Source: JAEULH01 sp963746275
GTDB lineage: Bacteria > Pseudomonadota > Alphaproteobacteria > Rhodospirillales > Defluviicoccaceae
Length of the DNA stretch: 64,000 nucleotides
Assembly (NCBI GenBank): GCA_963746275.1
Contig: CAVVAX010000007.1
Coordinates: forward strand, 62,001 to 126,000
Direction: 5' to 3'
Shown: in pieces, positions 28,089 through 36,312 of the stretch
Layout: each line of letters begins with the position of its first letter
Position numbering within the stretch: the first letter of the stretch is position 1
Made by a program: the position numbers and the translations under genes
Notes under the pieces: model-generated
What the model saw: only the letters and a program-made list of their open reading frames with translations
Told to the model about the DNA's origin: nothing
Databases searched by the model: none

Positions 28089-28667
28089 TCAGTAGGGAAG
28101 GCCGCCGGCCCGCGCCGCCTTCAACGCGTTCGCGTACCACTCGAACTCAGCGAGGAAGCGGCCGACCCGGCGCTCGGGCCCGTCGTCGAGTGGCGTGCCG
28201 TCGTCCTCGAACTGCTGGCCGACCTTGGGCACCGGGTAGAGCGACGGAATCGACGGCATGCCGAGTTCGGCGAGGGTTGCACGCAACTGCATCGCCGCGC
28301 GCACACCACCGAAGGCGCCGGCGGAATAGCAGGCGATGGCGGACGGCCGCCAGAACCACTCCTCGAGGAAGTGGTCGAGAAGGTTCTTCAGCGCCGGCGG
28401 GATGCCGTGGTTGTACTCGCCGCTGACGATGAGAAAGCCGTCCGCCGCGCGCAGGCGCCGGGCCATGTCCTCGAGCACCGCCGGCGCCTCGCCCTGCGGA
28501 TACTCCTTGTACATCCGGTCAAGCAGCGGCAGGCGCACCTCCAGCGGGTCGATGAGGTGCGCGGTATGGCCGCGCGCCTGCAGCTGGCGAACGAGGAAGC
28601 GGGCGAGCTTGATGCCCTGGCGGGCGCTCCGCACCGAGCCGTAGACGACGACAAGATCGAGCGACAT
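28089..28667 (-). CDS. NAD(P)H-dependent FMN reductase-like flavoprotein
   Basis: A 192-residue flavodoxin-fold protein of the NADPH-dependent FMN reductase family. The phosphate-binding N-terminus is LVVVYGSVRSARQGIKLARF, the middle has FLIVSGEYNHGIPPALKNLL (typical FMN-binding SxEYNxxxPxxLKN), and GAFGGVRAAMQLRATLAELG follows. The start ATG 28667 (MSLDLVVVYGS) follows GGAGGAG. Such enzymes reduce quinones, azo compounds or chromate, or supply reduced flavin; the exact substrate is unknown. It lies about 100 bases upstream of the radical SAM gene on the same strand and could share its transcript. Confidence 0.88.
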   Translation of the reverse strand: MSLDLVVVYGSVRSARQGIKLARFLVRQLQARGHTAHLIDPLEVRLPLLDRMYKEYPQGEAPAVLEDMARRLRAADGFLIVSGEYNHGIPPALKNLLDHFLEEWFWRPSAIACYSAGAFGGVRAAMQLRATLAELGMPSIPSLYPVPKVGQQFEDDGTPLDDGPERRVGRFLAEFEWYANALKAARAGGLPY

Positions 28668-28868
28668 GACCTGGCTCCTCCTTCCGGTCGCGGCCCCCGA
28701 GGACGCCGCCGGCGCCGGCGCGCCGGGGCAGCGCCGCGACGAGACTATAGCCTCGCGGCCGCCGTTGCACCCGGCGGCGGCAAGTGAGATGGTGCCGGCC
28801 CTTTCCTGCACCTGCCAGCGTTGGCAGGGCGCCCTCGTCACGGACGTCACCTCGAGAAGGAGAGTTGC

Positions 28869-29213
28869 GTGAGCATCGGCATCAACACGGCTGCGGGCGA
28901 AAAGCTCACCTCCTACGCCGAGCGGATGGAGCGGCTGCTCGACGACATCGACGCGCTGAAGGACGACCTCAAGGACCTGAAGGCGCAGATCAAGGGCGAC
29001 GGCTACAACGTCGTCGCGCTGACCCGCCTGGTCGCGATCCGGCGCAACAAGCGGCGCGCCGATCTCGAGGCCGAACTGCTCAACGACCTCATCCTCTACG
29101 CGCATGCGACCGGCACGCCGCTGGACGTGGCCTTCGGCGGCGAAGAGCCGGAGCCGCCCGAGCCGCCGCTCGAGCCCGCGCACGGGCGCGAGCCGGCCGA
29201 GGACGAAGCTTAG
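28869..29213 (+). CDS. UPF0335 / DUF2312 (GapR-like) protein
   Basis: A 114-residue protein of the UPF0335 family. Caulobacter GapR, a member, is a nucleoid-associated protein that senses overtwisted DNA. The core has the coiled-coil start (ERMERLLDDIDALKDDLKDL) and the basic middle GYNVVALTRLVAIRRNKRRA. The C-terminal 30 residues are Glu/Pro-rich and acidic, unlike the short usual form. The start is GTG 28869 (VSIGINTAAG) after GAGAAGGAGAG; an upstream in-frame ATG gives an unrelated tail. It is divergent from the FMN reductase gene across about 200 bases. Confidence 0.85.
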   Translation: MSIGINTAAGEKLTSYAERMERLLDDIDALKDDLKDLKAQIKGDGYNVVALTRLVAIRRNKRRADLEAELLNDLILYAHATGTPLDVAFGGEEPEPPEPPLEPAHGREPAEDEA

Positions 29214-29316
29214 CGCCGCGGGTCGGCGAGCGCGGTGACGGCCGTCACTGCTGGTTCGGCGCCATTAAGGCATTGTCAACGCCTCGGCAGGGTTTCGCGA
29301 CGAGGAGACGACGACG

Positions 29317-29532
29317 ATGGCGCAGATCGACGCAACATGGCCGGATGCAACGCCGGTGGCCGCGGCGGCGGCCGCCACCGCCTTCGCACCCCAGTGGGGC
29401 GAGGCGGCAGCGCCAGACGCCGCTGAGGCGCCGGCGGCGGACTTCGGCCGGCTTGGCCTGATTCTCTGCTTCCTCTCGGCGGTGCTGACGCTGGCCGGGA
29501 TCGGCTCGGCGCTGGAGCGGATGTTCTCCTGA
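29317..29532 (+). CDS. Small membrane protein, unknown
   Basis: A 71-residue protein with an Ala-rich soluble N-terminus and one clear membrane helix near residues 46-66 (LGLILCFLSAVLTLAGIGSA). The ATG has GAGGAG about 9 bases upstream. I recognise no family. It follows the UPF0335 gene by about 100 bases on the same strand, so the two may be co-transcribed. Confidence 0.6.
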   Translation: MAQIDATWPDATPVAAAAAATAFAPQWGEAAAPDAAEAPAADFGRLGLILCFLSAVLTLAGIGSALERMFS

Positions 29533-29741
29533 GGCCGGGGCGAGAAGAGCCGCGAGATGGGACGGGGAAGCTACCTCGGCGGCGGCACGATCGTCGGGCC
29601 GCGCTCCGCACGCAGAAAGCGGAGTAGGCGGCTGCTGTGCGCTGCCGTACTGGCACCCAAAGTTGCCGCCCGCCGGCGTGAGGAGTGGAGGGCCGCGCTC
29701 TCCGCAGAGTTGCGGGAGATACAGTTGCGGCGGGACCGCCT

Positions 29742-30073
29742 GAACAGCGGATCGGTGCGCAGGCCGGTGGCGTCGTTGCCGTCCTCGTAGCCGGCGGCGA
29801 TCATCAGGAGGCGGAAGCGGATGATGTCGGCGACCGTATGCACGGTACTGCTCGGATCACGCGGATCGTCGATGCAGGCGGCCAGCCGCTCGGCGACTTC
29901 GAGCGCCGCTCGATCTCGCGCAGAACCAACAGACCGCCGTCGGACGACAGCCAGCCGCCGTCGAAGCGGGCGACGACCGCCTTGCCCTCGATCGATGACA
30001 AGCCAGGCAACGGCAGGGTAGGATCAACCATGGCGGGTGAGCGCTCGGAAACGGCATGGATTGGCTTCAGCAA
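29742..30073 (-). mobile_element. IS1380-family transposase, N-terminal fragment
   Basis: About 110 residues of an IS1380-type transposase: VVARFDGGWLSSDGGLLVLR, then after a break near 29910 LAACIDDPRDPSSTVHTVAD and MIAAGYEDGNDATGLRTDPL. Similarity stops abruptly at about 29742, and the catalytic core and right end are absent, so the copy is dead. Nothing recognisable lies in 29533-29741 or 30074-30297. Confidence 0.8.
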
Positions 30074-30297
30074 CCAAATCCTAGCGATTCCAGAGGTCTA
30101 CGCTACACCGCCAACCTCGACGCATCATCCGGGCTAGCGGCGCTTGTTTGCAGCTTGAAGCGAGCGGCAACAACTGCGCCGGCGGATGCGTCGCCGCCGT
30201 TCCAGTCGGCCAAAGGCACCGGCAGCCGCGTCGAGGCTGGCGCGACCTGAGCAGGCGCACGGAAGCGCCTGTTGGGCTGCGGCCACACCCGTGAGCA

Positions 30298-31335
30298 CTA
30301 AAACTGTGGCAGTGGCGTCTCCGCCGTGCTGGGCGGCAGGATCGGATAGACGACCTGCGGCTGCTCGCCGGTGAGGCTGTGCAGGAAGACGGTGATCTTC
30401 GTCACGTCCTCAGCCCCCAGCTCGACGCCGAGCTGGCTCACCGCCATGACGCCCACGGCCTGCTCCAGGTCCCACGACTTGCCGCTGTGGAAGTAGGGCG
30501 GCGTCAGCGCGATGTTGCGCAGGGTCGGGACCTTGAAGACGAACTCGTCGTCGGGCGTCTTCGTGACCATGAACCGGCCCTGATCGTCCGGCGGCAGGAA
30601 TTCGGCGCCCGGCTTCTCGACGACGCCGAAAGGCGCGTACTGGCCGCCGCCGACGTTGATGCCGTTGTGGCAGGTGGCGCAGCCGCTGTCGATGAACAGC
30701 GTCAAGCCATCACGCTCCTTCGCGCTCAGCGCCTTGGCGTCACCGCGGAGGAACCTGTCGAACGGCGAGTTCGGGGTGATCAGCGTCGTTTCGAAGACGG
30801 CAATGGCCTTGGCCACGTTGTCGATCGTGATCGGATCCTTCTGCCCGGGAAACGCGGCGGCGAACTCGTCGGCGTAGCCGGGAATGCCCTTCAGCATCTC
30901 GACGGCATGCTCGGCGGTGATGGCCATCTCGATGGGGTTCTGGATCGGTCCCGCGGCCTGCTCCACCAGATCCTTAGCCCGACCGTCCCAGAACTGCGCG
31001 GTGTTGAACACCGAGTTCAGCACCGTCGGAGCGTTGCGGCCGCCGCGCTGGGACTGGTGGCCGATCGAGGTCGGCAACATGTCGCCGCCGCCCAGCCCGA
31101 TCTGGTGACAGGTGTTGCAGCTGATGTTGTGGCTCTCCGACAGCCGCGGGTCGAAGTAGAGCATACGCCCCAGCTCGACCATCGCCGGCGTCGAGGACAC
31201 GCCTTCGATCCCCGGCGGCTTCTCCGGGATCGGCTGGAACAGCTCCTGCGCCTGCTGCATCAACTCATCGGCGGCGAACGCTTGCCCGCCCATCGCCACC
31301 AGCAGCACGGCCGCGCACGTCAGTCCCTTGCGCAT
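30298..31335 (-). CDS. Di-heme cytochrome c peroxidase family protein
   Basis: A 345-residue exported protein of the CcpA/MauG family, reducing H2O2 in the periplasm with electrons from cytochromes. A signal peptide (residues 1-20, CAAVLLVAMGGQAFAAD) is followed by two heme c sites, CNTCH near residue 72 and CATCH near residue 227. Family motifs are LYFDPRLSESHNISCNTCH, FWDGRAKDLVEQAAGPIQNP and VPTLRNIALTPPYFHSG. The start ATG 31335 (MRKGLTC) follows GGGGG. A longer frame to 31548 is not supported. It is divergent from the FAD-Rieske gene across 630 bases. Confidence 0.94.
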   Translation of the reverse strand: MRKGLTCAAVLLVAMGGQAFAADELMQQAQELFQPIPEKPPGIEGVSSTPAMVELGRMLYFDPRLSESHNISCNTCHQIGLGGGDMLPTSIGHQSQRGGRNAPTVLNSVFNTAQFWDGRAKDLVEQAAGPIQNPIEMAITAEHAVEMLKGIPGYADEFAAAFPGQKDPITIDNVAKAIAVFETTLITPNSPFDRFLRGDAKALSAKERDGLTLFIDSGCATCHNGINVGGGQYAPFGVVEKPGAEFLPPDDQGRFMVTKTPDDEFVFKVPTLRNIALTPPYFHSGKSWDLEQAVGVMAVSQLGVELGAEDVTKITVFLHSLTGEQPQVVYPILPPSTAETPLPQF

Positions 31336-31965
31336 TCTTCGGACCCCCTTTTTCGTCCCTGTCCTGCTCTGGCTGGTATCCTTCCGGGCATCATCCGCCC
31401 GCGGCCGCACGGCAGGTCCCGCGCGGCGGAACGAAGCGTCTCCCGGGACCCAGGTGAGCCGGCGGCAGCACGCACCGCCAGCCCGCAAAAGACCTCGCAG
31501 GCGCATAAAGTAGCGCTTTCTAATACGCCAGAAGAGGGTCTGGGTCAAGGATCGGACGTCGGTTCGACATCCATTCGGCGTCTCCGCAAAGTCTACTCGG
31601 TCGTCCAGCCGACGGCAGCGAGCGGGCCGGCGGGCGCGCCGCGCCGCAAGCTCGGGTTAAAAAGGCGGCGAGCTGCCGCGAAGATCCGTCTTCGACATCG
31701 TCTTCGCCCGCGCTGGAAGCGGCATCCCTCGGGAAGCGCCGCCGGCCAAGCCGGGAACCTTTGCTTCCCCCGCCTGTTGCTCGGCAGCAGGAGGGAGATC
31801 GACGCGCGAAGGCCCGAAGCGCTGGACGTCAAGGATAAAGCTCGCCGCTGGGGCTTCGGGCGTGGGCGCCGCCGACCGGCCGCGCGTGGCGCTGGACGTA
31901 GCACGAGATGGCGCCAACGGAGGGTTTGCCGTTGGCCTGGCGGCGACGATTTGCGGGAGAGGACG
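31336..31965. other. Long divergent intergenic region
   Basis: 630 bases between the peroxidase and the FAD-Rieske gene. Open frames here on both strands are Arg/Pro/Ala-rich with no family features. The region probably holds both promoters. I see no confident operator or terminator. Confidence 0.5.
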
Positions 31966-33466
31966 ATGGCCGACGACGCGCAGGACCGGACTTACTGGAA
32001 CGAGACGGCGGCAGGAGTTGCCTTCCCGCAGCTTGTCGGAGAATCAAAGGTCGACGTCGCCGTTATCGGCGGCGGGATCGTCGGAGTGACCACCGCCCGG
32101 ACGCTCAAGGACATGGGCCATACCGTGGCGGTGATCGAGGCGCGCCGGGTCGGCCGCCAAGTGACCGGGCGATCCACGGCAAAAATCACGTCGCAGCACG
32201 GCCTCATCTATCGAACGCTGGAGCACAAGTTCGGAGAGGCGCGCGCGCGCCTCTACGCGGAAGCGCAGGAAAGCGCCGTCCGCCGAATTCAGAGCCTGGC
32301 CGCCCAGTACGGCGTCGACTGCGACATCGAGGCAAAGCCCGCGTACGTCTACACGCGCGACGAAGGCTACGTCGCGAAGATCGAGCAGGAGGTGGACGTC
32401 GCGGTGCGGCTCGGGCTGCCGGCTTCCCTGTGCGCGCGACCGACCTTCCGTTCGCAGTGCTCGCGGCCATCCGCTTCGACGGTCAGGCCCAGTTCCACCC
32501 GACCAAGTACGTCGCCGGCCTGGCGCAAACCATTCCCGGCGACGGCTGCCATGTCTTCGAGAACAGCCGCGCGGTGGATTGGGAGCCTACCCGCGTCGTC
32601 ACCGAGCAAGGCAGCGTCACGGCGCGACACGTCGTCATGGCGACGCATCTTCCCCTCGGCCAAGTCGGCGGCTACTACGCGCGCGCCTACGCGCAGGCCG
32701 AGCCTGTCGTCGCCGCCAGGATCCGCCGGGTGCCGGAGGGCATGTACATCAGCGCCGAGGAGCCGAGGCACTCGCTCCGGACCCACACTCGGGAGAACGG
32801 CGACGCTTACGCCATTGCCGCCGGGGCGAGCTTCAAGCCCGGACACACCGACGAGGAACGCGAAAGCGTCCGCGACCTCGAACGCTGGCTCACCGAGACC
32901 TTCGACGCAGGGCCGGTGGAGTACCGGTGGGTGAACGAGGACTACAAGTCGATGGATGACGCGCCATTCATCGGCTGGTCATCCTCCCTCGGCGGCGGAT
33001 ATCTGGTGGCGACGGGGTTCGACGCCTGGGGCATCAGCAACGGCACCGCCGCAGGCATGATCCTCGCCGACCTGGCCGCCGGCAAGAGCAACCCCTGGCT
33101 CGACCTGTTCGACGCGAAGCGCGTGAAACCGGTCGCCGGCGGGGCGCGGTTCGCCATAGAGAACGTTAAGACGGCCCTGCATCTGGTGGGCGGGTACCTG
33201 TCGCGCAAACCAAAGTCGCTGACCGAGCTCCCCCCGGTCACGCCGCGATCCTGGACATCGACGGGAAGAGCGTGGCCGCCTTCAAGGACGAGCAGGGCCA
33301 ACTCCACGCCGTCTCCGCCGCTTGTACCCATATGGGCTGCGTCGTCGGCTGGAACGAGACGGACCGCACCTGGGACTGCCCATGTCACGGCTCCCGGTTC
33401 GGGCTGGACGGCGAGGTGATCCACGGGCCGGCGACGAAACCCCTTAAGGCGGGACCTGCCGCCTAG
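31966..33466 (+). CDS. FAD-dependent oxidoreductase with C-terminal Rieske domain (two frame breaks)
   Basis: A DadA/glycine-oxidase-like flavoprotein fused to a Rieske [2Fe-2S] domain, about 500 residues. The N-terminus has the FAD fold (VDVAVIGGGIVGVTTARTLK) and TGRSTAKITSQHGLIY. The middle has GGGYLVATGFDAWGISNGTA, the C-terminal FAD motif. The last 60 residues carry both Rieske boxes, CTHMGC and CPCHGSRF, with all four cluster ligands. Frames change near 32428 and 33245. The start ATG 31966 has GGGAGAGG just upstream. Related fusions exist (for example Bacillus YhfW), but the substrate is unknown. The presence of both redox centres suggests transfer of electrons from a small amine or similar donor to a quinone or cytochrome, which is inference. 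Confidence 0.88.
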
Positions 33467-33545
33467 CCGCAAGCCGTTCCCCTTTGAGGCCGGGAGGGCC
33501 GACGCTCCGGCAACGACCGCCGCCGGCCCGGCAAAGGCCTCCTGC

Positions 33546-33914
33546 CTACTGCTTCGCCTGGTAGAGCTTGTCGAGCTTGGCCGCCAGCTCGGGGTTCTGT
33601 CGCGCCGCCTCGCCGATCTGGCGATACTCGTCGACGGTAATCCCCTTCGTCTTCTCGATCGCCTTCAGGGCCTCGCCCTCGGCCTGAGTGAGAACCTCCT
33701 GCTTCTCTTCAGGCGTCTTGGCAGCCGCGATCTTCGGGTTCCAGGCGACGATGACGCCGTCGATTTTCTTCGCCGCGTCGATGAACGAGCTCAGCTTGGC
33801 GTCGCTGAAGCTCATCGGCGGGGCGGCCTGAGCCAAGGCCGCTCCGCTCAGCGTCGCGCCGAGAAGGAGGGCCAGGCACAGGGCCTTGAGGGTGGTTGCG
33901 AACGTCCGTCTCAT
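33546..33914 (-). CDS. DUF4168 exported protein
   Basis: A 122-residue protein with a signal peptide (LCLALLLGATLSGAALAQA). A helical DUF4168 domain follows (SDAKLSSFIDAAKKIDGVIV, ITVDEYRQIGEAARQNPELA). It is periplasmic or secreted and its function is unknown. It stands as a single gene, convergent with the FAD-Rieske gene. The A-run hairpin at 34059 lies upstream of it and belongs to actP. Confidence 0.87.
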   Translation of the reverse strand: MRRTFATTLKALCLALLLGATLSGAALAQAAPPMSFSDAKLSSFIDAAKKIDGVIVAWNPKIAAAKTPEEKQEVLTQAEGEALKAIEKTKGITVDEYRQIGEAARQNPELAAKLDKLYQAKQ

Positions 33915-34058
33915 CGAGACTCCCTACGAGTACGTGTCGGTTTCGCCGATTGGACGCAATCAACGCGGCGAATGTGTGGCCAGCGCCGCTACTGCCGAGT
34001 GTGCGTGCGCTGCTGCTCCTGGTAGCGGCCCCTGGGTCTTCGCCCCAGGTCTCGGCGC

Positions 34059-34091
34059 AAAAAAATGGCCGGAGGGTTTACCCCTCCGGCC
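34059..34091 (-). terminator. Intrinsic terminator of actP
   Basis: Read on the minus strand: GGCCGGAGGG, then a short loop (GTAAA), then CCCTCCGGCC and a run of seven T. It is a perfect ten-pair GC-rich stem. It lies 50 bases after the actP stop at 34141 and is the clearest rho-independent terminator in the window. Confidence 0.9.
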
Positions 34092-34140
34092 CGTTCCCGC
34101 CGGCGGCGACCAGCGCCGCCGATCAACTTTCGCCGCGTCT

Positions 34141-35769
34141 TTACTCGGCGGCGGTGACGGTCGGCTCGCCAAGAAGCGCGCGCCGCTCGACTTCGGCAAA
34201 GCCCTCCTCGGCGGATCGTTCCGGCGCCAGCAGAGACACAATGATCCCGATCAGGAACGATCCGGTCATCGTGAACAGGCAGGGGTTCTTCAGCGGGAAG
34301 AACCACCACTGGCTCGTCACGTTCGCCGTGTGGGCGGCGATGGCCGCCTGGGCCGCCGCCACGACCTCCGGCGCCGATCCTGCCGCAGCCGCCTTCGGAC
34401 CCAGCAGGTCGATCTGGATGGTCGGCCCAAGGTAGATCAGCAGCAGCGTCGCGAACGTCCCGAACATGATGCTGCAAACGGCGCCCCAGGTCGTGAACCG
34501 CCGCCAGAACACCGACATCACCAACGCCGGGAAGTTCGCGGAGGCCGCGATCGAGAACGTCAAGCCCACCATGTAGGCCACGTTCTGGCCCTGGAAGACG
34601 ATGCCGAGGATGACGGCGAACACGCCCAGGATCACCGACGACAGCCGGGCGACGATGAGCTGCTCGCGCTCGGGCGCGTGGCCGCCGCGGATGACGTTGA
34701 CCCACAGGTCGTGGGACAAGGCACCGGCTCCGGCCAACGTCAGGCCGGCGACCACGGCCAGGATCGTGGCGAAGGCGACCGCGCAGATGAAGCCGAAGAA
34801 GATGTTCCCGGCGATCGTCTGCGCCAGCAGCGGCGCCGCCATGTTGCCGCCACCACCGACGGCGAGGATCTGCTGCTGCCCGACCAACACCATGGCGCCG
34901 AAGCCGAGGATGAAGGTGATCAGGTAGAATCCACCGATCCAGATCGTCGCCCACATGACCGAGATACGCGCCTGCTTCGCATCCGGCACCGTGTAGAAGC
35001 GCATGAGAATGTGGGGCAGCCCCGCGGTGCCGAACATCAGCGCAAGACCGAGGGAAACGGCGTCCCAGGCGCCGGTGACGACCTTGGTCCCAGGCTCGAG
35101 CACCCTCTGCCCTTCTATTCTCGCCGCTTCGGCGAAAAGGTTCATCGGGTTGAAGCCGAACTTGGACAGCACGATGAGCGCCATGACGGTGGCGCCACCG
35201 AGCAACAGGCACGCCTTGATGACCTGCACCCAGGTCGTCGCGATCATGCCGCCGAACAGCACGTAGGTCATCATGACCACGCCGACGATGATCACCGCCA
35301 GGGTGTAGTCGAGGCCGAACAGCAGTTTGATCAGGGTGCCCGACCCCACCATCTGGGCGATGAGGTAGGTGAGGACGACGGCCATGGTGCCGATCGACGA
35401 GGCCACCCGCACCGGCTTCTGCTGCAGCCGGTAGGCCACGACGTCGGTGAAGGTGTACTTGCCGAGGTTGCGCAGCGGCTCGGCGATGAGGAACAGGATG
35501 ATCGGCCAGCCGACCAGCCAGCCGGTGGAGTAGATCAACCCGTCAAAGCCGTTCAGTGCGACCAGCCCGGCGATGCCGAGGAAGCTCGCCGCGCTCATGT
35601 AGTCTCCGGCGAGCGCGAGGCCGTTCTGGAAGCCGGTGATCGAGCGCCCGGCCGCGTAGAAGTGCTCCGCCGTCTTCGTCCGCCGCGCTGCCCAATATGT
35701 AACCCCCATCGTAAAGGCAACGAAGAGGAAGAAGAAAATGATTGCTTCGATGTTGGTGCCCTGGCTCAT
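34141..35769 (-). CDS. actP: Cation/acetate symporter ActP
   Basis: Sodium:solute symporter family permease of 542 residues with about 13 membrane helices. The family signature region is GRSITGFQNGLALAGDYMSAASFLG, shown here in part, followed by FGTAGLPHILMRFYTVPDAKQ and SHDLWVNVI. It takes up acetate and other short carboxylates with Na+ or H+. It lies three bases downstream of a DUF485 (YjcH-like) gene, the standard yjcH-actP pair, and ends in a strong terminator. The frame is intact. Confidence 0.94.
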   Translation of the reverse strand: MSQGTNIEAIIFFFLFVAFTMGVTYWAARRTKTAEHFYAAGRSITGFQNGLALAGDYMSAASFLGIAGLVALNGFDGLIYSTGWLVGWPIILFLIAEPLRNLGKYTFTDVVAYRLQQKPVRVASSIGTMAVVLTYLIAQMVGSGTLIKLLFGLDYTLAVIIVGVVMMTYVLFGGMIATTWVQVIKACLLLGGATVMALIVLSKFGFNPMNLFAEAARIEGQRVLEPGTKVVTGAWDAVSLGLALMFGTAGLPHILMRFYTVPDAKQARISVMWATIWIGGFYLITFILGFGAMVLVGQQQILAVGGGGNMAAPLLAQTIAGNIFFGFICAVAFATILAVVAGLTLAGAGALSHDLWVNVIRGGHAPEREQLIVARLSSVILGVFAVILGIVFQGQNVAYMVGLTFSIAASANFPALVMSVFWRRFTTWGAVCSIMFGTFATLLLIYLGPTIQIDLLGPKAAAAGSAPEVVAAAQAAIAAHTANVTSQWWFFPLKNPCLFTMTGSFLIGIIVSLLAPERSAEEGFAEVERRALLGEPTVTAAE

Positions 35770-35772
35770 GGC

Positions 35773-36045
35773 CTACCTCCGCAGCTCGGCAAGTTCGCGG
35801 TCGTAGCTGCCGTTGGCCCAACCGACATAGATGAACGTCAAGACCCAGGCGAACACGATCACCAGCGCGCCGAGAAGGATCCCCAGCGTCAGCCCCGTGG
35901 TGAGCACCATTCCCAGCAGGGGCTTGTTGAACGCCACGAGCAGAATGAAGCCGTAGTAGGCAATGAGCATGAACACGCTCAGCCAGATGGCAATCCGCCA
36001 TCGCTTTGCGGCTATCGCGTGAAGCCGCGCGTCAGAATGAGCCAT
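35773..36045 (-). CDS. DUF485 membrane protein (YjcH-like)
   Basis: A 90-residue protein with two membrane helices (about residues 20-40 and 48-74; LSVFMLIAYYGFILLVAFNK, ILLGALVIVFAWVLTFIYVG). The family ending YVGWANGSYDRE is complete. It is encoded directly before actP and is thought to assist or modulate the permease. The upstream gap to the next gene (36046-36312) has no gene and probably holds the promoter. Confidence 0.92.
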   Translation of the reverse strand: MAHSDARLHAIAAKRWRIAIWLSVFMLIAYYGFILLVAFNKPLLGMVLTTGLTLGILLGALVIVFAWVLTFIYVGWANGSYDRELAELRR

Positions 36046-36312
36046 ACCTCCTCCCTAAGCACTCGGTCTTGATTGCCAGACCGGCTCGTTAAAGTACATC
36101 AGCAATGGCAGAGGCTGATGTCCACGTCAACATTGGCGCAGCCTCGGCTGCAAAATCGCAAGATGCGGCATGGCGTGTTCCGGAAGAACGCCTGCTGTCG
36201 TCATGCGGCTGAACCACCATTACGCTGCACCCGCGAATAGAAAGCCGGCCGCGGCTCGGCAGATGATCGCCCTTTTCAGCAGCGAGGCTTACTTTCGCCA
36301 GCACGGCGCGAG

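Noticed and set aside
26937..28787. A 616-codon plus-strand open frame over the radical SAM and FMN reductase genes
   Set aside because: Its product is low-complexity Arg/Ala/Gly/Val with no family motif, while the opposite strand encodes two clear enzymes. Long shadow frames are expected at this G+C. The same reasoning removes 30379-31965 (+), 33886-36072 (+), 36598-38445 (+), 50119-52332 (+) and 6143-7897 (-).
34027..34047. Second terminator-like hairpin (CCTGGG...CCCAGG)
   Set aside because: Short stem without a T-run on either strand. The hairpin at 34059-34091 is the convincing terminator.
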